A DNA stretch of 64,000 nt from CAVVJA01 sp963779485 (GTDB lineage: Bacteria; Actinomycetota; Actinomycetes; Mycobacteriales; Jatrophihabitantaceae), in NCBI GenBank assembly GCA_963779485.1, contig CAVZYJ010000013.1, forward strand, positions 496,001-560,000, given 5' to 3'. Below, piece by piece: positions 54,829 to 64,000 of the stretch (position 1 is its first letter; each line of letters begins with the position of its first letter). A program made the position numbers and the translations under genes. Under the pieces are notes generated by a model. The model was given only the letters and a program-made list of their open reading frames with translations. It did no database searches and was not told the DNA's origin.

Positions 54829-55196
54829 GCGAATCCGAAACGCCGGCGTACGAGCCGGCCAACCATGTCTTCCTCCGGGGAACGGTCGCCAATGCTCCGG
54901 TGGTCCGGACGCTGCCGAGTGGCGACCAGCTGTGCGCGTTCCGCCTCACCGTCCCGCGACCACCGGGCGATTCACCCGGCAGCCGGGTCCGGGTCGACAG
55001 CATCGACTGTGCCAGCACCCGGGCTATCGTGCGGCGGGCCGCGCTTCGGTGGGCACCGGGCGATGTCGTCGAGGTGACCGGCGCGCTGCATCGCCGGTTC
55101 TGGCGAACATCGGGCGGGACGCCGGCCAGCCGCTACGAGGTAGAGGCGGCGACTGTCCGGCGCGCGGTCAGTCCTGGTCGACGAGCCGGCGCATGA
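54825..55196 (+). CDS. Single-stranded DNA-binding protein (OB-fold), SSB-like
   Basis: A 123-residue protein with one OB fold: NHVFLRGTVANAPVVRTLPS, GDQLCAFRLTVPRP, and GDVVEVTGALHRRFWRTSGG. It lacks the long acidic-tipped tail of the main SSB, so it is a second, specialised SSB common in actinobacteria beside the DUF1015 and HAD genes. ATG 54825 is at the end of repeat R3. It overlaps the convergent DUF1015 gene by 29 bp at the 3' end. Confidence 0.83.
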   Translation: MSESETPAYEPANHVFLRGTVANAPVVRTLPSGDQLCAFRLTVPRPPGDSPGSRVRVDSIDCASTRAIVRRAALRWAPGDVVEVTGALHRRFWRTSGGTPASRYEVEAATVRRAVSPGRRAGA

Positions 55197-56478
55197 CCAG
55201 TCCCGACGCCGGTTTCGGCGTGAACAGGGTGGACTTGCGGGGCATCCGTGCCCCGGCCGCCGCGATGGCGGCCACGGCGGCGGTCGGAGTTGGTCGCAGT
55301 AGCACGGCGGTACCGCCGGAGCGTGACGCTTCGGCGACGGCCTCGCTGACGCTGTGGGCGTATCCGACGGTGTCGGCGGTGTCCCGCAGTGCCCACACCC
55401 GTTCGACCAGTCCTCGGTGCAGCACAGTCACGTCAAGATCGGCCAGTTCGGTGGGCTCGCCATCGATTCGCAGATCGGCGACGAGGGTCGGATCCAGGCC
55501 GTGGACGATCGCGCTTGTCCGGCCATCGGTGAGCACGGCCGCGAATCCAGCATCGCCATCCAGGTCGGTCAGCCCGGCTTCGGCACTGTCCACAGCCGTG
55601 ACAGTGGCGACACGCTGCGCTCGGTCGAGGGCGTCGCTGAGCGGGAACCCGACCAGTATCCGGTGGATCGCATGGACTTGTGGCCCGTAGGCGGTGGAGT
55701 CGACCAAGAGCGCAAGGCCGCGATCCCACGGGCCGGGCCCGGTCGAGTTCCTCATCTCACGCTGGAGTTCGCGGTACGTCGCGTACCGGTGATGGCCGTC
55801 GGCGATGAGGGCCCGACGCATCGCCAGATCGTCATCGACTGCCGCGTGCAGCAGTGGGTCGGTGATGCCCCATAGCCGGTGTCTGGTCTGGTCCGGCGTT
55901 ACCGCCGTCGCGAGCGGGTCGACATCGGCCGCGCTGGCGACGATCTGGGACGCGGCGCCACCGCCGTCGTAGACCAGGTAGATGGGTTCAAGGTCTGCAC
56001 CCGTCGCCCGCATGAGCGCGAGCCGGTCGGCGACCGGCCCGGCCATGGTGTTTTCGTGCGGAAGGACGACGCCGTCTGCCGGGTCGCGTAACTCGAGTGC
56101 CCCGAGCAGCCCTCGCGTTGTCACCCCGTCGGCGGTCTCCATCTCGTACACATACAAGGTCGGATCTGGATCGACGCGGTACAGCCCAGTGGAAATCCAC
56201 CGCTCCAGCCGAGCCGCCGCTCGGGCGTACGGATCGCCGGGCTCGTCCGTGGTCGCCCGGCCGGGCTCGGCACCCCGAGGCAGGATCACGCTCACCGCAT
56301 TGTCCGCGTCGGCGGCGAGTAGGGCCGATCGATCAGCCTCGCTGATGACGTCGTAGGGAGGACACAGCAGTCGGCCGAGCCGGTCGGACTCGACGGCCGG
56401 GCGGAGCCCCCGCATGGGCGCGAGCGAGAGTCCACCGGTAACGCGAGATGCCGGTGGACTCGGATGTCCGCTGCCCAT
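55168..56478 (-). CDS. DUF1015 family protein
   Basis: A 436-residue protein. Family stretches are GLRPAVESDRLGRLLCPPYD near the N-terminus, YVYEMETADGVTTRGLLGAL, VLPHENTMAGPVADRLALM, and IADGHHRYATYRELQRE, a His-rich motif that may bind metal or be catalytic. The function is unknown; related proteins lie in serine/phosphonate gene contexts. It is convergent with the SSB-like gene and divergent from the HAD phosphatase. ATG start at 56478. Confidence 0.88.
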   Translation of the reverse strand: MGSGHPSPPASRVTGGLSLAPMRGLRPAVESDRLGRLLCPPYDVISEADRSALLAADADNAVSVILPRGAEPGRATTDEPGDPYARAAARLERWISTGLYRVDPDPTLYVYEMETADGVTTRGLLGALELRDPADGVVLPHENTMAGPVADRLALMRATGADLEPIYLVYDGGGAASQIVASAADVDPLATAVTPDQTRHRLWGITDPLLHAAVDDDLAMRRALIADGHHRYATYRELQREMRNSTGPGPWDRGLALLVDSTAYGPQVHAIHRILVGFPLSDALDRAQRVATVTAVDSAEAGLTDLDGDAGFAAVLTDGRTSAIVHGLDPTLVADLRIDGEPTELADLDVTVLHRGLVERVWALRDTADTVGYAHSVSEAVAEASRSGGTAVLLRPTPTAAVAAIAAAGARMPRKSTLFTPKPASGLVMRRLVDQD

Positions 56479-56591
56479 GGCCTGCGATCGTAGTCAGCCG
56501 ACCGCCTAGTCTTCGGGGCGCGGCTTCGGTCATCACGCCGGACCCCGAACCCGGGGCGTGAGCGACTCATCGAACCGGGAGTGGGCGACCT

Positions 56592-57674
56592 GTGGACACG
56601 GCACGAGAGCGCACGCTGCGCGGATCGGCGACCCCGTTGGCGTCCGGCTACGACGTGGCCTTGCTCGATCTGGACGGGGTGGTCTACCTGGGTCGGGCCG
56701 CGGTGCCCGGCGCGCCGGAGGCGCTCGCCCAGGCCCGCGAGCAGGGCATGCGGTTGGCGTTCGTCACCAACAATGCGGCCCGCACGCCGGACGAGATCGC
56801 TCGCCAACTGCGTGAGCTCGGCGTTCCGGCGCAACCGTGGGAGGTGATCACGTCCTCGCAAGCCGCGGCACATTATCTGGCCGAGCGGCTCCCGACCGGA
56901 GCTCGGGTGCTCGTCGTCGGGACGGACGGCCTCATCGAAGCGCTGCGCGAACGCGACCTGGTGCCGGTGTTCAGCGCGGACGACGAGCCAGCGGCAGTCG
57001 TGCAAGGCTATTCGCCGGACACGAACTGGCGCATGCTGGCCGAAGGCGCGGTCGCGATTGGGCGCGGCGTTCTCTGGGTCGCCACCAATGTCGACGCGAC
57101 CCTGCCGTCGGCGCGCGGGCCGTTGCCCGGCAACGGATCGCTGGTCGCGGCGTTGCGGCACGCGACCGGTGCCACCCCGGTGGTGACCGGGAAGCCGGAG
57201 CCGACGATGCATCGGGAGACGGTCGAGCGATCGGGCGCGCGGCACCCCATCGTGGTAGGTGATCGGCTGGACACGGACGTCGAGGGCGCGAGGGCGGTCG
57301 GTTGTCCCAGCCTGCTGGTGCTCAGCGGGGTGACGACTCCGGCCCTGCTGCTTGAAGCGCCAGAGCATCTCCGCCCGGACTACCTGGCGGCCGACCTCGG
57401 CGGACTGCTGCTCGTTCACGCCGAGCCGATCGTCGACGGAACCGAGGTCCGATGCGGGGCGTGGTCGGCTACTCGGGGCGGCCGCGGCTACACGTTGCGC
57501 GCGATGGCGCCGTCGACCGGCCCGTCGACTGCCGACGAGCTCGATGCACTGCGGGCCCTGTGCGCGGCAGCCTGGAGCACGTCGGGTGGACCGCGTGCCG
57601 TGACCGTCCAGGCGGCGGACGCCGACGCCGAGGCGACGCTGGCTCGACTCTGCTTGAGTCGACCACTGGAGTGA
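56592..57674 (+). CDS. HAD-IIA family phosphatase
   Basis: A 360-residue hydrolase. The motif I loop VALLDLDGVVYLG holds the nucleophile Asp, LAFVTNNAARTPDEIA is motif II, and VTGKPEPTMHRE with PIVVGDRLDTDVEGA are motifs III and IV. The cap is type C2, as in p-nitrophenyl phosphatase and NagD. It carries an extra C-terminal domain of about 80 residues. The M. tuberculosis homologue Rv1692 at this place has been described as a glycerol-3-phosphate phosphatase, so lipid recycling is a reasonable guess. GTG 56592. Confidence 0.9.
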   Translation: MDTARERTLRGSATPLASGYDVALLDLDGVVYLGRAAVPGAPEALAQAREQGMRLAFVTNNAARTPDEIARQLRELGVPAQPWEVITSSQAAAHYLAERLPTGARVLVVGTDGLIEALRERDLVPVFSADDEPAAVVQGYSPDTNWRMLAEGAVAIGRGVLWVATNVDATLPSARGPLPGNGSLVAALRHATGATPVVTGKPEPTMHRETVERSGARHPIVVGDRLDTDVEGARAVGCPSLLVLSGVTTPALLLEAPEHLRPDYLAADLGGLLLVHAEPIVDGTEVRCGAWSATRGGRGYTLRAMAPSTGPSTADELDALRALCAAAWSTSGGPRAVTVQAADADAEATLARLCLSRPLE

Positions 57675-57705
57675 CACCGAGATCTACCAAGCCGCGTGGC
57701 CGCGA

Positions 57706-58044
57706 CTAGAGGATCGAGCGCAGCTTGAGCAGGTCGAAGATATTCGCGTCCACGGTTACCCCGCCGTTGAGCCAGGCGCTGGCGAAGTTGCGCTGGCCCG
57801 AGGTGAGCTCGAGCAGCACGTCGCTCGTCATCGATAGGCGCACCTGCGCGTCCGGCCGCTCGACCTGGCGGATATCGGTCAGCACACCGTCCTTGAGCCG
57901 CCCGAGGAAGATCACATCGAGGTCGCGAAGGTGGCAGCTGATCGAGCGGTCGAGCGACGCCTGCTTCTTCGCGCTGTCGTCGGCCGTGGCCAGTTTGGCC
58001 GCGAGCTCGTGGAACGCCTGTTCACATTCCTCGACCGTCGCCAT
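57706..58044 (-). CDS. SCP2 sterol-binding-like domain protein
   Basis: A 112-residue protein of the SCP2 fold: VEECEQAFHELAAKLATAD, SCHLRDLDVIFLGRLKDG, QVRLSMTSDVLLELTSGQRN, then FASAWLNGGVTVDANIFDLL, the usual end motif with a turn before the last helix. It binds a hydrophobic ligand, unidentified. It is convergent with the HAD gene across a 31-bp gap. ATG 58044. Confidence 0.85.
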   Translation of the reverse strand: MATVEECEQAFHELAAKLATADDSAKKQASLDRSISCHLRDLDVIFLGRLKDGVLTDIRQVERPDAQVRLSMTSDVLLELTSGQRNFASAWLNGGVTVDANIFDLLKLRSIL

Positions 58045-58117
58045 GTCGGGTGACCGTACCGGAACGTCGAGCAGGTACCGTCGGGCCGACTGCCAACGCG
58101 GGCGATCCGGAGGACCA

Positions 58118-58384
58118 GTGACCGATCCCGAAGACGCCGCCGCCGCTCCGCCGATCGGTGCGTCGGCTGCGGCGGCGAATGCCCCGAATCAGGTCGACCC
58201 GGTCGACGGGACGGCCGACCCGGTCGACTCGCATCTCGAGCCGCTCGCGGAGAGCCTTCGGGCCCAGGTCGCGCGCCTGGACGAGCTGGACGAGCGCCCG
58301 GTGGAGGAGCACATCGAACGCTACGAGGCAGTACACGACGAGCTGAATGCCGCCATGCGCGGTATCCACGACCCGGGAGGCTGA
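58118..58384 (+). CDS. Small conserved acidic protein, 88 residues
   Basis: GTG 58118 with CCGGAGGA upstream. The first 40 residues are Ala, Pro and Asp-rich and probably disordered. The rest is an amphipathic helix pair (LEPLAESLRAQVARLDELDE and VEEHIERYEAVHDELNAAMR). Proteins of this pattern stand just before tlyA in many actinobacteria. Function unknown. It lies 8 bp before tlyA, so it is co-transcribed. Confidence 0.75.
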   Translation: MTDPEDAAAAPPIGASAAAANAPNQVDPVDGTADPVDSHLEPLAESLRAQVARLDELDERPVEEHIERYEAVHDELNAAMRGIHDPGG

Positions 58385-58392
58385 CGGTCGCG

Positions 58393-59268
58393 GTGGTCAC
58401 GCGACGGCGGCGGCTGGACGCCGAACTCGTTCGTCGAGGGCTGGCGCGCTCACGGGAGCAGGCGGCGCAGCTGGTGAACACGGGCCGCGTCCAGGTCCGC
58501 GGGATCCCCGCGCGCAAACCGGCAACCGCCATCGACGGAGACACGCCGGTTCGCGTCCTCGACGCCGACGATCCGGGCTATGTTTCGCGGGGCGGCTACA
58601 AGCTCGCGGGCGCGCTGGCAGCCTTCCCGCAGATCACGGTCGCGGGCCGGCGGTGCTTGGACGCCGGTGCGTCGACCGGTGGCTTCACCGACGTGCTCCT
58701 GCGGGCCGGCGCTGCCCAGGTGATCGCCGTCGACGTCGGCTACGGGCAGCTGGCCTGGCCGTTGCGGCAGGACGCGCGGGTGCGCGTCGTCGATCGGACG
58801 AACGTGCGCAGCTTGTCGCCTGACGCTATCGGCGGCCCGGTGCAACTCACCGTCGCCGACCTGTCGTTCATCTCGCTGTCGCTGGTTCTTCCGGCGCTGG
58901 TCGCCTGCACGGTGGACGACGGCGACTTGCTGCCGATGGTCAAGCCGCAGTTCGAGGTCGGCCGGGAACGGCTGGGTGCGGGCGGCGTAGTCCGGGAGCC
59001 GGCGCTGCGCGTGGACGCGGTGACCGGCGTCGCCGCCGCCGCGGCCCGGCTCGGCTGGTCGATGCAGGGGGTCACCGGTAGCCGGTTGCCCGGTCCGTCC
59101 GGCAACGTGGAATTCTTCCTGTGGCTGCGTCGGGCGGCCGGGCCCGTGGACGAGGCGCGGGATCGAGCCGCCATCGAGCAGGCCGTAGCGACCGAGCGCA
59201 GGCGGACGAGGCGACGGATCCTCGCGGGAGGAGCCAGAAAGGACGGCCCATGGGTAGGGCGGCGTTGA
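58393..59268 (+). CDS. tlyA: TlyA 16S/23S rRNA 2'-O-methyltransferase
   Basis: A 291-residue protein with an N-terminal S4 domain (RLDAELVRRGLARSREQAAQ, GRVQVRG) and an FtsJ-like methyltransferase domain (YVSRGGYKLAGAL, CLDAGASTGGFTDVLLRAGA, VKPQFEVG). In mycobacteria TlyA methylates two cytidines and makes ribosomes sensitive to capreomycin and viomycin (established). GTG 58393. The nadK start lies inside its 3' end (19-bp overlap). Confidence 0.95.
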   Translation: MVTRRRRLDAELVRRGLARSREQAAQLVNTGRVQVRGIPARKPATAIDGDTPVRVLDADDPGYVSRGGYKLAGALAAFPQITVAGRRCLDAGASTGGFTDVLLRAGAAQVIAVDVGYGQLAWPLRQDARVRVVDRTNVRSLSPDAIGGPVQLTVADLSFISLSLVLPALVACTVDDGDLLPMVKPQFEVGRERLGAGGVVREPALRVDAVTGVAAAAARLGWSMQGVTGSRLPGPSGNVEFFLWLRRAAGPVDEARDRAAIEQAVATERRRTRRRILAGGARKDGPWVGRR

Positions 59269-60152
59269 TCGTCGCACACACCTCGCGCGAGCTGATCACG
59301 CGCAAGGCTGCCTTCGCCGTCCGCGAGCTGACGCGGGCCGGGTTCGAGGTCCGCATGCTCGAACAGGAAGCTCGCGAGTGCGGCAGCACGGATGTGGTGA
59401 TCGTGCCGGAGAACCCGTCGGCGGCCGAGAACGCCGAGCTGGTGTTGGTGTTCGGCGGAGACGGCACCTTCTTGCGCGCCGCCGAGTTCGCCCGCCCGGC
59501 CCGCGTTCCGATGCTGGGGGTGAATTTCGGCCGGGTCGGATTTCTCGCCGGGGCGGAGCCGGACGCTCTGGTCGAGGCGATGACGGCCGTGGTCGACCGG
59601 CGCTATGACGTCGAAGAGCGGATGACGCTCGACGTCTGGGCCGAGTTCTCCGGTCAGACGCTCGCCACCGAGTGGGCGCTCAACGAGGCGTCGGTGGAGA
59701 AGAGCGCCCGCGAGCGGATGCTGGAGCTGGCGGTCGCGGTCGACGGTCGAGCCCTGCTGCGCTTCGGCTGCGACGGCGTGCTGTGCGCCACGCCCACCGG
59801 ATCGACGGCCTACGCCTATTCGGCCGGCGGCCCCATCCTCTGGCCGAGCCTGGATGCGCTCGTCGTGGTACCGAACGCGGCGCACGCGCTGTTCTCTCGG
59901 CCGATCGTGGTGACGCCGGAGTCGCGGATCGACGTCGAGCTGTTGCGCCCGGACTATCCGGGCATCCTGAGCTGCGACGGTCGACGGTCGATCCATCTGC
60001 CGCCCGGCACCCGGGTCAGCGTTGGCCGCGGAGCGGTACCGATCCGCATCGTGCGCTTGTCGGAATGGAGTTTCGCCGACCGCCTGGTGACCAAGTTCCA
60101 ACTGCCCGTAGCGGGCTTCCGCGACGGCGGCGACCTCGGACCCGATGATTAA
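59250..60152 (+). CDS. nadK: NAD kinase
   Basis: Makes NADP from NAD. The 300-residue protein has the GGDGT motif (LVFGGDGTFLRAAEFA), GVNFGRVGFLAGAE, EWALNEASVEKS and CATPTGSTAYAYSAGGPI. ATG 59250, preceded by AGAAAGGA, lies within the end of tlyA. recN follows after 18 bp. tlyA-nadK-recN is a conserved actinobacterial run. Confidence 0.97.
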   Translation: MGRAALIVAHTSRELITRKAAFAVRELTRAGFEVRMLEQEARECGSTDVVIVPENPSAAENAELVLVFGGDGTFLRAAEFARPARVPMLGVNFGRVGFLAGAEPDALVEAMTAVVDRRYDVEERMTLDVWAEFSGQTLATEWALNEASVEKSARERMLELAVAVDGRALLRFGCDGVLCATPTGSTAYAYSAGGPILWPSLDALVVVPNAAHALFSRPIVVTPESRIDVELLRPDYPGILSCDGRRSIHLPPGTRVSVGRGAVPIRIVRLSEWSFADRLVTKFQLPVAGFRDGGDLGPDD

Positions 60153-60170
60153 CGGCTAGCGTTCTCGATC

Positions 60171-61958
60171 GTGCTGGAGGAGCTTCGCATCCGCGGCCTG
60201 GGCGTCATCGACGACGCCGTGCTACCGCTCGGGCCGGGGCTCACAGTGGTCACCGGCGAGACGGGCGCCGGCAAGACCATGGTCGTCACCGGCCTGCAGT
60301 TGCTGTTCGGCGGACGGGGGGATGCGAGCCGGGTACGGGGCGGCCAGGAGCTGGCGATCATCGACGGCCGGCTGCTCCTCGAGCCGCAGTCAGTCGCGGC
60401 GCAGCGCGTCGAGGACGCCGGCGGCGAGCTCGACGCGGACAGCGCCCTGGTGTTGCGACGCACCGTCAGCGCAAGCGGACGCTCGCGCGGGTTCGCCGGC
60501 GGGGCGCCGGTGCCCGTGTCGGTGCTCGGCGACATCGGCACGTCCCTGTTCTCGGTGCATGGCCAGTCCGACCAGATCCGGCTCACTCGTCCGGTCGAGC
60601 AGCGGGGCGCCCTCGATCGGTTCGGGGAGCACGACGTCGCGACGTACGCCGAGCGGTTTCAGGCGTGGCGGTCGGCCGAGGACCGCCTGGCCGACCGGAC
60701 CGCCAGGGCCGCGGAACTGGCCCGGCAGGCGGACATGCTGCGGCACGGCGTGGCCGAGATCACGGCGGCCGCTCCTGTTGCCGGAGAGGACGCGGAGCTG
60801 CGCGCCCTGGCGTCGCGGCTGGCGCACGCGGACGAGCTGCGCCTCGCGGCACGTACGGCGCACGATGCCCTGCTCGGTGATGCCGACGATCCGGCAAGCT
60901 ATGCCTCCGACGTTGCCACCCTGCTGGGCATTGCCCGGCGGTCCCTGGACATGGAGGCGGGCGACGATCCAGCGCTGGCCGCCATGCGCGATCGCGTCGT
61001 CGAGCTGTCCGCCCTCGTCGCCGACCTGGGCGCTGATCTGGTGCAGTACGGCGCCCTCCTGGAGGCGGATCCGGCCCGGCTGGCCGAGGTCGAGGATCGC
61101 CGCGCACTGCTGACGAGGCTGACCCGCAAGTACGGGCCAGAGCTGACCGACGTCCTGGCCTGGGCCGAGCAGGCCGAACGGCAGCTCACCGATCTGGACG
61201 TTTCCGACGGGGCCCTGGCCGCTCTCGCGGTCGAGCGGGACGCCCTCGCCGGCGAGACCGCACGCCTGGGAAGCGAGCTGTCGGCCGCTAGGCACGTGGC
61301 CGCCGATCGGCTCGCGAGCGCGATCTCGGCCGAGCTCGCCGGTCTGGCGATGCCTGACGCGCGGGTGACGGTGACCGTTGCGCCGCGAACCCTGGGCGCT
61401 GGGTCTTATCGGCTGGTCGTCGACGGCGCGGAGGCAGCGGCCGGCCCGGACGGGCTGGACGACGTCGAGATCCTGCTACAGCCGCGCCCCGACGCCCCGG
61501 CGTTGCCCGTGCAGCGCGGCGCGTCCGGCGGCGAGCTGTCCCGCGTCATGCTGGCCATCGAAGTGTGCCTGAGCGAGGCGGCCAAGGACGCGCCCACCTT
61601 GGTATTCGACGAGGTCGACGCCGGGGTCGGCGGACGAGCGGCGGTCGAGGTCGGCCGCCGGTTGGCCCGGCTGGCCCGGGACTACCAGGTGATCATCGTC
61701 ACCCATCTGCCCCAGGTCGCGGCCTACGCCGATCAGCATGTCGTCATCGACAAGCCGGAGGACGGCACCAGCCGGGGGGTGAGCGCCGTGCGGATCGTCG
61801 ACGGCGCCGATCGGGTTGCGGAGCTGGCCCGGATGCTCGCCGGAAGCGGTACCGAGACGGCCCGGGACCATGCGGCCGAACTGCTGTCCTCGGCCGCGGC
61901 CGACCTCGCCGCCGATTTGACCGCGAACGGAAGGTCACCGGCCCACACGGCCCGCTGA
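60171..61958 (+). CDS. recN: DNA repair protein RecN
   Basis: An SMC-like ATPase for double-strand break repair, 595 residues. Walker A GETGAGKTMVVTGLQLLFGG lies at the N-terminus, with two coiled-coil arms around residues 150-350. The signature is GASGGELSRVMLAIE and Walker B is TLVFDEVDAGVGG. The start is GTG 60171, just after a short gap. Length and order are typical. Confidence 0.96.
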   Translation: MLEELRIRGLGVIDDAVLPLGPGLTVVTGETGAGKTMVVTGLQLLFGGRGDASRVRGGQELAIIDGRLLLEPQSVAAQRVEDAGGELDADSALVLRRTVSASGRSRGFAGGAPVPVSVLGDIGTSLFSVHGQSDQIRLTRPVEQRGALDRFGEHDVATYAERFQAWRSAEDRLADRTARAAELARQADMLRHGVAEITAAAPVAGEDAELRALASRLAHADELRLAARTAHDALLGDADDPASYASDVATLLGIARRSLDMEAGDDPALAAMRDRVVELSALVADLGADLVQYGALLEADPARLAEVEDRRALLTRLTRKYGPELTDVLAWAEQAERQLTDLDVSDGALAALAVERDALAGETARLGSELSAARHVAADRLASAISAELAGLAMPDARVTVTVAPRTLGAGSYRLVVDGAEAAAGPDGLDDVEILLQPRPDAPALPVQRGASGGELSRVMLAIEVCLSEAAKDAPTLVFDEVDAGVGGRAAVEVGRRLARLARDYQVIIVTHLPQVAAYADQHVVIDKPEDGTSRGVSAVRIVDGADRVAELARMLAGSGTETARDHAAELLSSAAADLAADLTANGRSPAHTAR

Positions 61959-62023
61959 CACGGCACAAACCTGACCGCGTGGCGATGAGACGGCGCCCGG
62001 CCTTCGTGGCACCATGGAGCCCT

Positions 62024-63205
62024 ATGAAGCTCGCAACGCTGCGCCGCGGGCGCGACGACGGGCTCTCCGGAGTGAGCGGCGTAGCCCGCTTGGACCGCCG
62101 GACGAAGCGCCTCGCGGGCCGGCTGAATCCTGGCGACATCGCCATCATCGACCACGTCGACCTCGATCGGGTCGCGGCCGAGTCGCTCGTCGAGGCGAAG
62201 GTGGCGGCGGTCGTCAACGCGCAGCCGAGCATTTCCGGCCGCTATCCGAACCTGGGCCCGGATCTCCTGGTCTCCAACGGCATCGTCCTGCTCGACAACG
62301 TCGGTGACGAGGTCTTTGCCGCGGTCAAGGAAGGCACCCGAGTCCGGCTGTCCGGTGACACGCTCTTCGTCGGCACCGAGCCGGTCGCGAAGGGCATCGC
62401 GCAGGACGTCGACAGCGTCGCCGCGCTCATGACCGAGGCCAAGGGAGGCCTGGCCACCCAGCTCGAGGCGTTCGCCGCCAACACGATGGAGTACATGAAG
62501 CGCGAGCGGGCGCTGCTCCTGGACGGGGTGGGCGTCCCCGAAGTACGGACCAACTTCGAGCGTCGACATGTGCTGGTCGTCGTGCGGGGCAACGACTACA
62601 AGGCCGACCTCGACGCGCTGAGGAACTACATCCGCGAGTACCGCCCGGTGCTCGTCGGCGTCGACGGCGGGGCCGACGCGCTGTACGAGGCCGGCCACAA
62701 GCCGCACGTGATCGTCGGCGACATGGACTCGGTGTCCGACGACGTGCTGACCTGCGGGGCCGAGGTCGTGGTCCATGCCTACCCGGACGGGCGGGCGCCG
62801 GGGCTCGCTCGCGTGCAAGACCTCGGCATCGAGGCCGTCACCTTCCCCGCGCTGGGAACCAGCGAAGACATCGCGATGCTGCTGGCCAACGAACGCGGGG
62901 CTTCCTTGATCGTCGCCGTGGGGACGCACGCCACGCTCGACGAATTCCTGGACAAGGGGCGGATCGGCATGGCCTCCACCTTCCTGACCAGGCTGCGAGT
63001 CGGCGGCAAGCTCGTCGACGCCAAGGGGGTGAGCCGGCTCTATCGGAGCCGGATCTCCACCGGTGCGTTACTGCTGCTGGTCCTGGCCGCCTTCATCGCG
63101 ATCGGCGCGGCGTTGGCCGTGTCCGATGCCGGCCGCACGTACCTTGACCTTCTCGGCGACAGATGGGATCGCCTCGTCGATTGGATTCAGGGCCTGTTCT
63201 CGTGA
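62024..63205 (+). CDS. steA: SteA-like cell-division/envelope protein
   Basis: A 393-residue protein. The N-terminal part has GVARLDRRTKRLAGRLNPGD and VVNAQPSISGRYPNLGPDLL. A thiamin-pyrophosphokinase-like middle has VGVDGGADALYEAGHKPHVI and GDMDSVSDDVL. One C-terminal membrane helix follows (GALLLLVLAAFIAIGAALAV), with a short outer tail. SteA with SteB regulates septum formation in Corynebacterium (established). recN-steA-steB order is as in M. tuberculosis Rv1696-Rv1698. ATG 62024; its stop overlaps the steB GTG by 4 bp. Confidence 0.87.
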   Translation: MKLATLRRGRDDGLSGVSGVARLDRRTKRLAGRLNPGDIAIIDHVDLDRVAAESLVEAKVAAVVNAQPSISGRYPNLGPDLLVSNGIVLLDNVGDEVFAAVKEGTRVRLSGDTLFVGTEPVAKGIAQDVDSVAALMTEAKGGLATQLEAFAANTMEYMKRERALLLDGVGVPEVRTNFERRHVLVVVRGNDYKADLDALRNYIREYRPVLVGVDGGADALYEAGHKPHVIVGDMDSVSDDVLTCGAEVVVHAYPDGRAPGLARVQDLGIEAVTFPALGTSEDIAMLLANERGASLIVAVGTHATLDEFLDKGRIGMASTFLTRLRVGGKLVDAKGVSRLYRSRISTGALLLLVLAAFIAIGAALAVSDAGRTYLDLLGDRWDRLVDWIQGLFS

Positions 63206-64000
63206 TCTCGTTCCGGTATCACATCGTCTCCATCATCGCGGTCTTCCTGGCTCTTGCTCTCGGCATCGTCGTCGGGACCACGGCGCTGAACGGGCCGATC
63301 ACGAGCAACCTGCGCAGCGAGGTCGACACGCTCCGCAAGGACCGCACGTCGCTGTCGAGCCAGATCAGCACGCTGCAGGGACAGGTCGGTGACGCGGCCC
63401 AGTTCGCGACGACCTATGGTCCGCAGATCGTCAAGGGCACCCTGACCGACAAGGGCGGTGCTGATCGTCGGATTGCCCGGGGCGGACACCGGCCTCAAGG
63501 ACAACCTCGGCAAGCAGGTTTCGGCCGCGGGCGGCAAGGTTTCCGGGCGGGTGCAACTGACCTCCGATTACTCCGATCCGAAGCGGGCGAGCGACCTGAC
63601 GGCCCTGGCCACCGGTAACGCCCATCCGGTGGGAATGATCCTTCCGAACACCGACGACGCGGGTGTTCTGGGCGGCTATCTGCTCTCCTGGGTGCTGCTG
63701 GGCAAGGGCCAACCCACCGACATCCGATCGGTGCTGACGGCCTTGGCCGGGCTGCACATGCTGAAGGTCGAGAGCAGTGGCGACGTGACGCCGGCCGACC
63801 TGGTCGTCATCGTTGCCAACGGCACGCTGGCCGCGGGCTCGGCGATCGGGAAGAGCCAGCTGGCGCTGGTGACGCAGTTCCAGGAACTCGGCGCGAAGGT
63901 CGTCGTCGCGGGCGATACGGCGGCGTCCACCGCCGGTGGGGTGATCGCCCTGGTGCGCGCCGACGACGCGGACAAGAGTGCCGTGTCCACCGTCGACAAT
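63202..64000 (+). CDS. steB: SteB/MctB-like protein, partial, frame broken near 63453
   Basis: GTG 63202. An N-terminal membrane helix (IVSIIAVFLALALGIVVGTT) is followed by a coiled coil and a large outer domain. The first frame ends its match at VKGTLTDK. From VLIVGLPGADTGLKDNLGKQ onward the next frame continues to the window edge. Removing one G from GGG 63453-63455 joins them. SteB/MctB (Rv1698 in M. tuberculosis) is an outer-envelope or copper-tolerance protein paired with SteA. The C-terminus is outside the window. Confidence 0.85.

Overview
The window is a GC-rich chromosomal segment of an actinomycete. Three things point there: frequent GTG and TTG starts with purine-rich ribosome sites, tight translational coupling by 4-bp ATGA/GTGA overlaps, and a gene order close to Mycobacterium tuberculosis and Streptomyces (infC-rpmI-rplT-rRNA methyltransferase-pheST-argCJBDFRGH; mpg-tyrS; TPR protein-HAD phosphatase-tlyA-nadK-recN-steA-steB). 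The complete 16S gene would settle the genus; I do not name one from memory. I saw no tRNA gene, CRISPR array, prophage or intact insertion sequence.

Region 1 (1-7245) is housekeeping: the end of priA, def, fmt, rsmB, rpe and the riboflavin operon ribD-ribE-ribBA-ribH. Region 2 (7242-27067) is an accessory block lying between ribH and hisE, genes that are neighbours in Streptomyces. It holds an SMR exporter, a MocA-type molybdopterin nucleotidyltransferase, a ZIP metal transporter behind a DtxR/IdeR-type iron box, a leftward operon DUF2877-FdrA-DUF1116-Nudix, a PucR regulator, and a rightward operon. The rightward operon encodes a three-subunit molybdenum hydroxylase, a CoxG-like protein, a nitrilase-superfamily amidase, an NmrA-type oxidoreductase, hydantoinase A and B, and a barbiturase/cyanuric acid hydrolase. 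Together these read as a catabolic system for a nitrogen heterocycle. My working hypothesis is oxidation of a pyrimidine to barbiturate, ring opening to ureidomalonate, and phosphorolytic removal of the carbamoyl group by an FdrA/DUF1116/DUF2877 carbamoyltransferase related to the oxamate carbamoyltransferase of allantoin catabolism.

Region 3 (27110-45248) returns to core genes: hisE-hisG, a PH-domain protein, infC (apparent AUC start)-rpmI-rplT, a SpoU methyltransferase, pheST, the arginine operon argCJBDFRGH behind a likely ARG box, mpg and tyrS. Region 4 (45249-51056) is one rRNA operon (16S-23S-5S) with promoter, RNase III-type processing stems and terminator, and no spacer tRNA. Region 5 (51057-55196) starts with a TPR protein. 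It is followed by a mosaic in which three imperfect direct repeats bracket two inserted gene blocks (DinB plus YjbR; an exported helical-repeat protein) before an SSB-like gene. Region 6 (55168-64000) is DUF1015, HAD phosphatase, SCP2, a small protein, tlyA, nadK, recN, steA and the start of steB.

Two patterns cut across the regions. First, six reading-frame breaks (rsmB, ribBA, coxG twice, tyrS, steB) all have the same sense, and each is repaired by removing one G or C from a short run, which points to sequence error rather than gene decay. Second, a 45-bp hairpin element occurs three times (15627, 30375, 45306), with one compensatory base-pair change in its stem.
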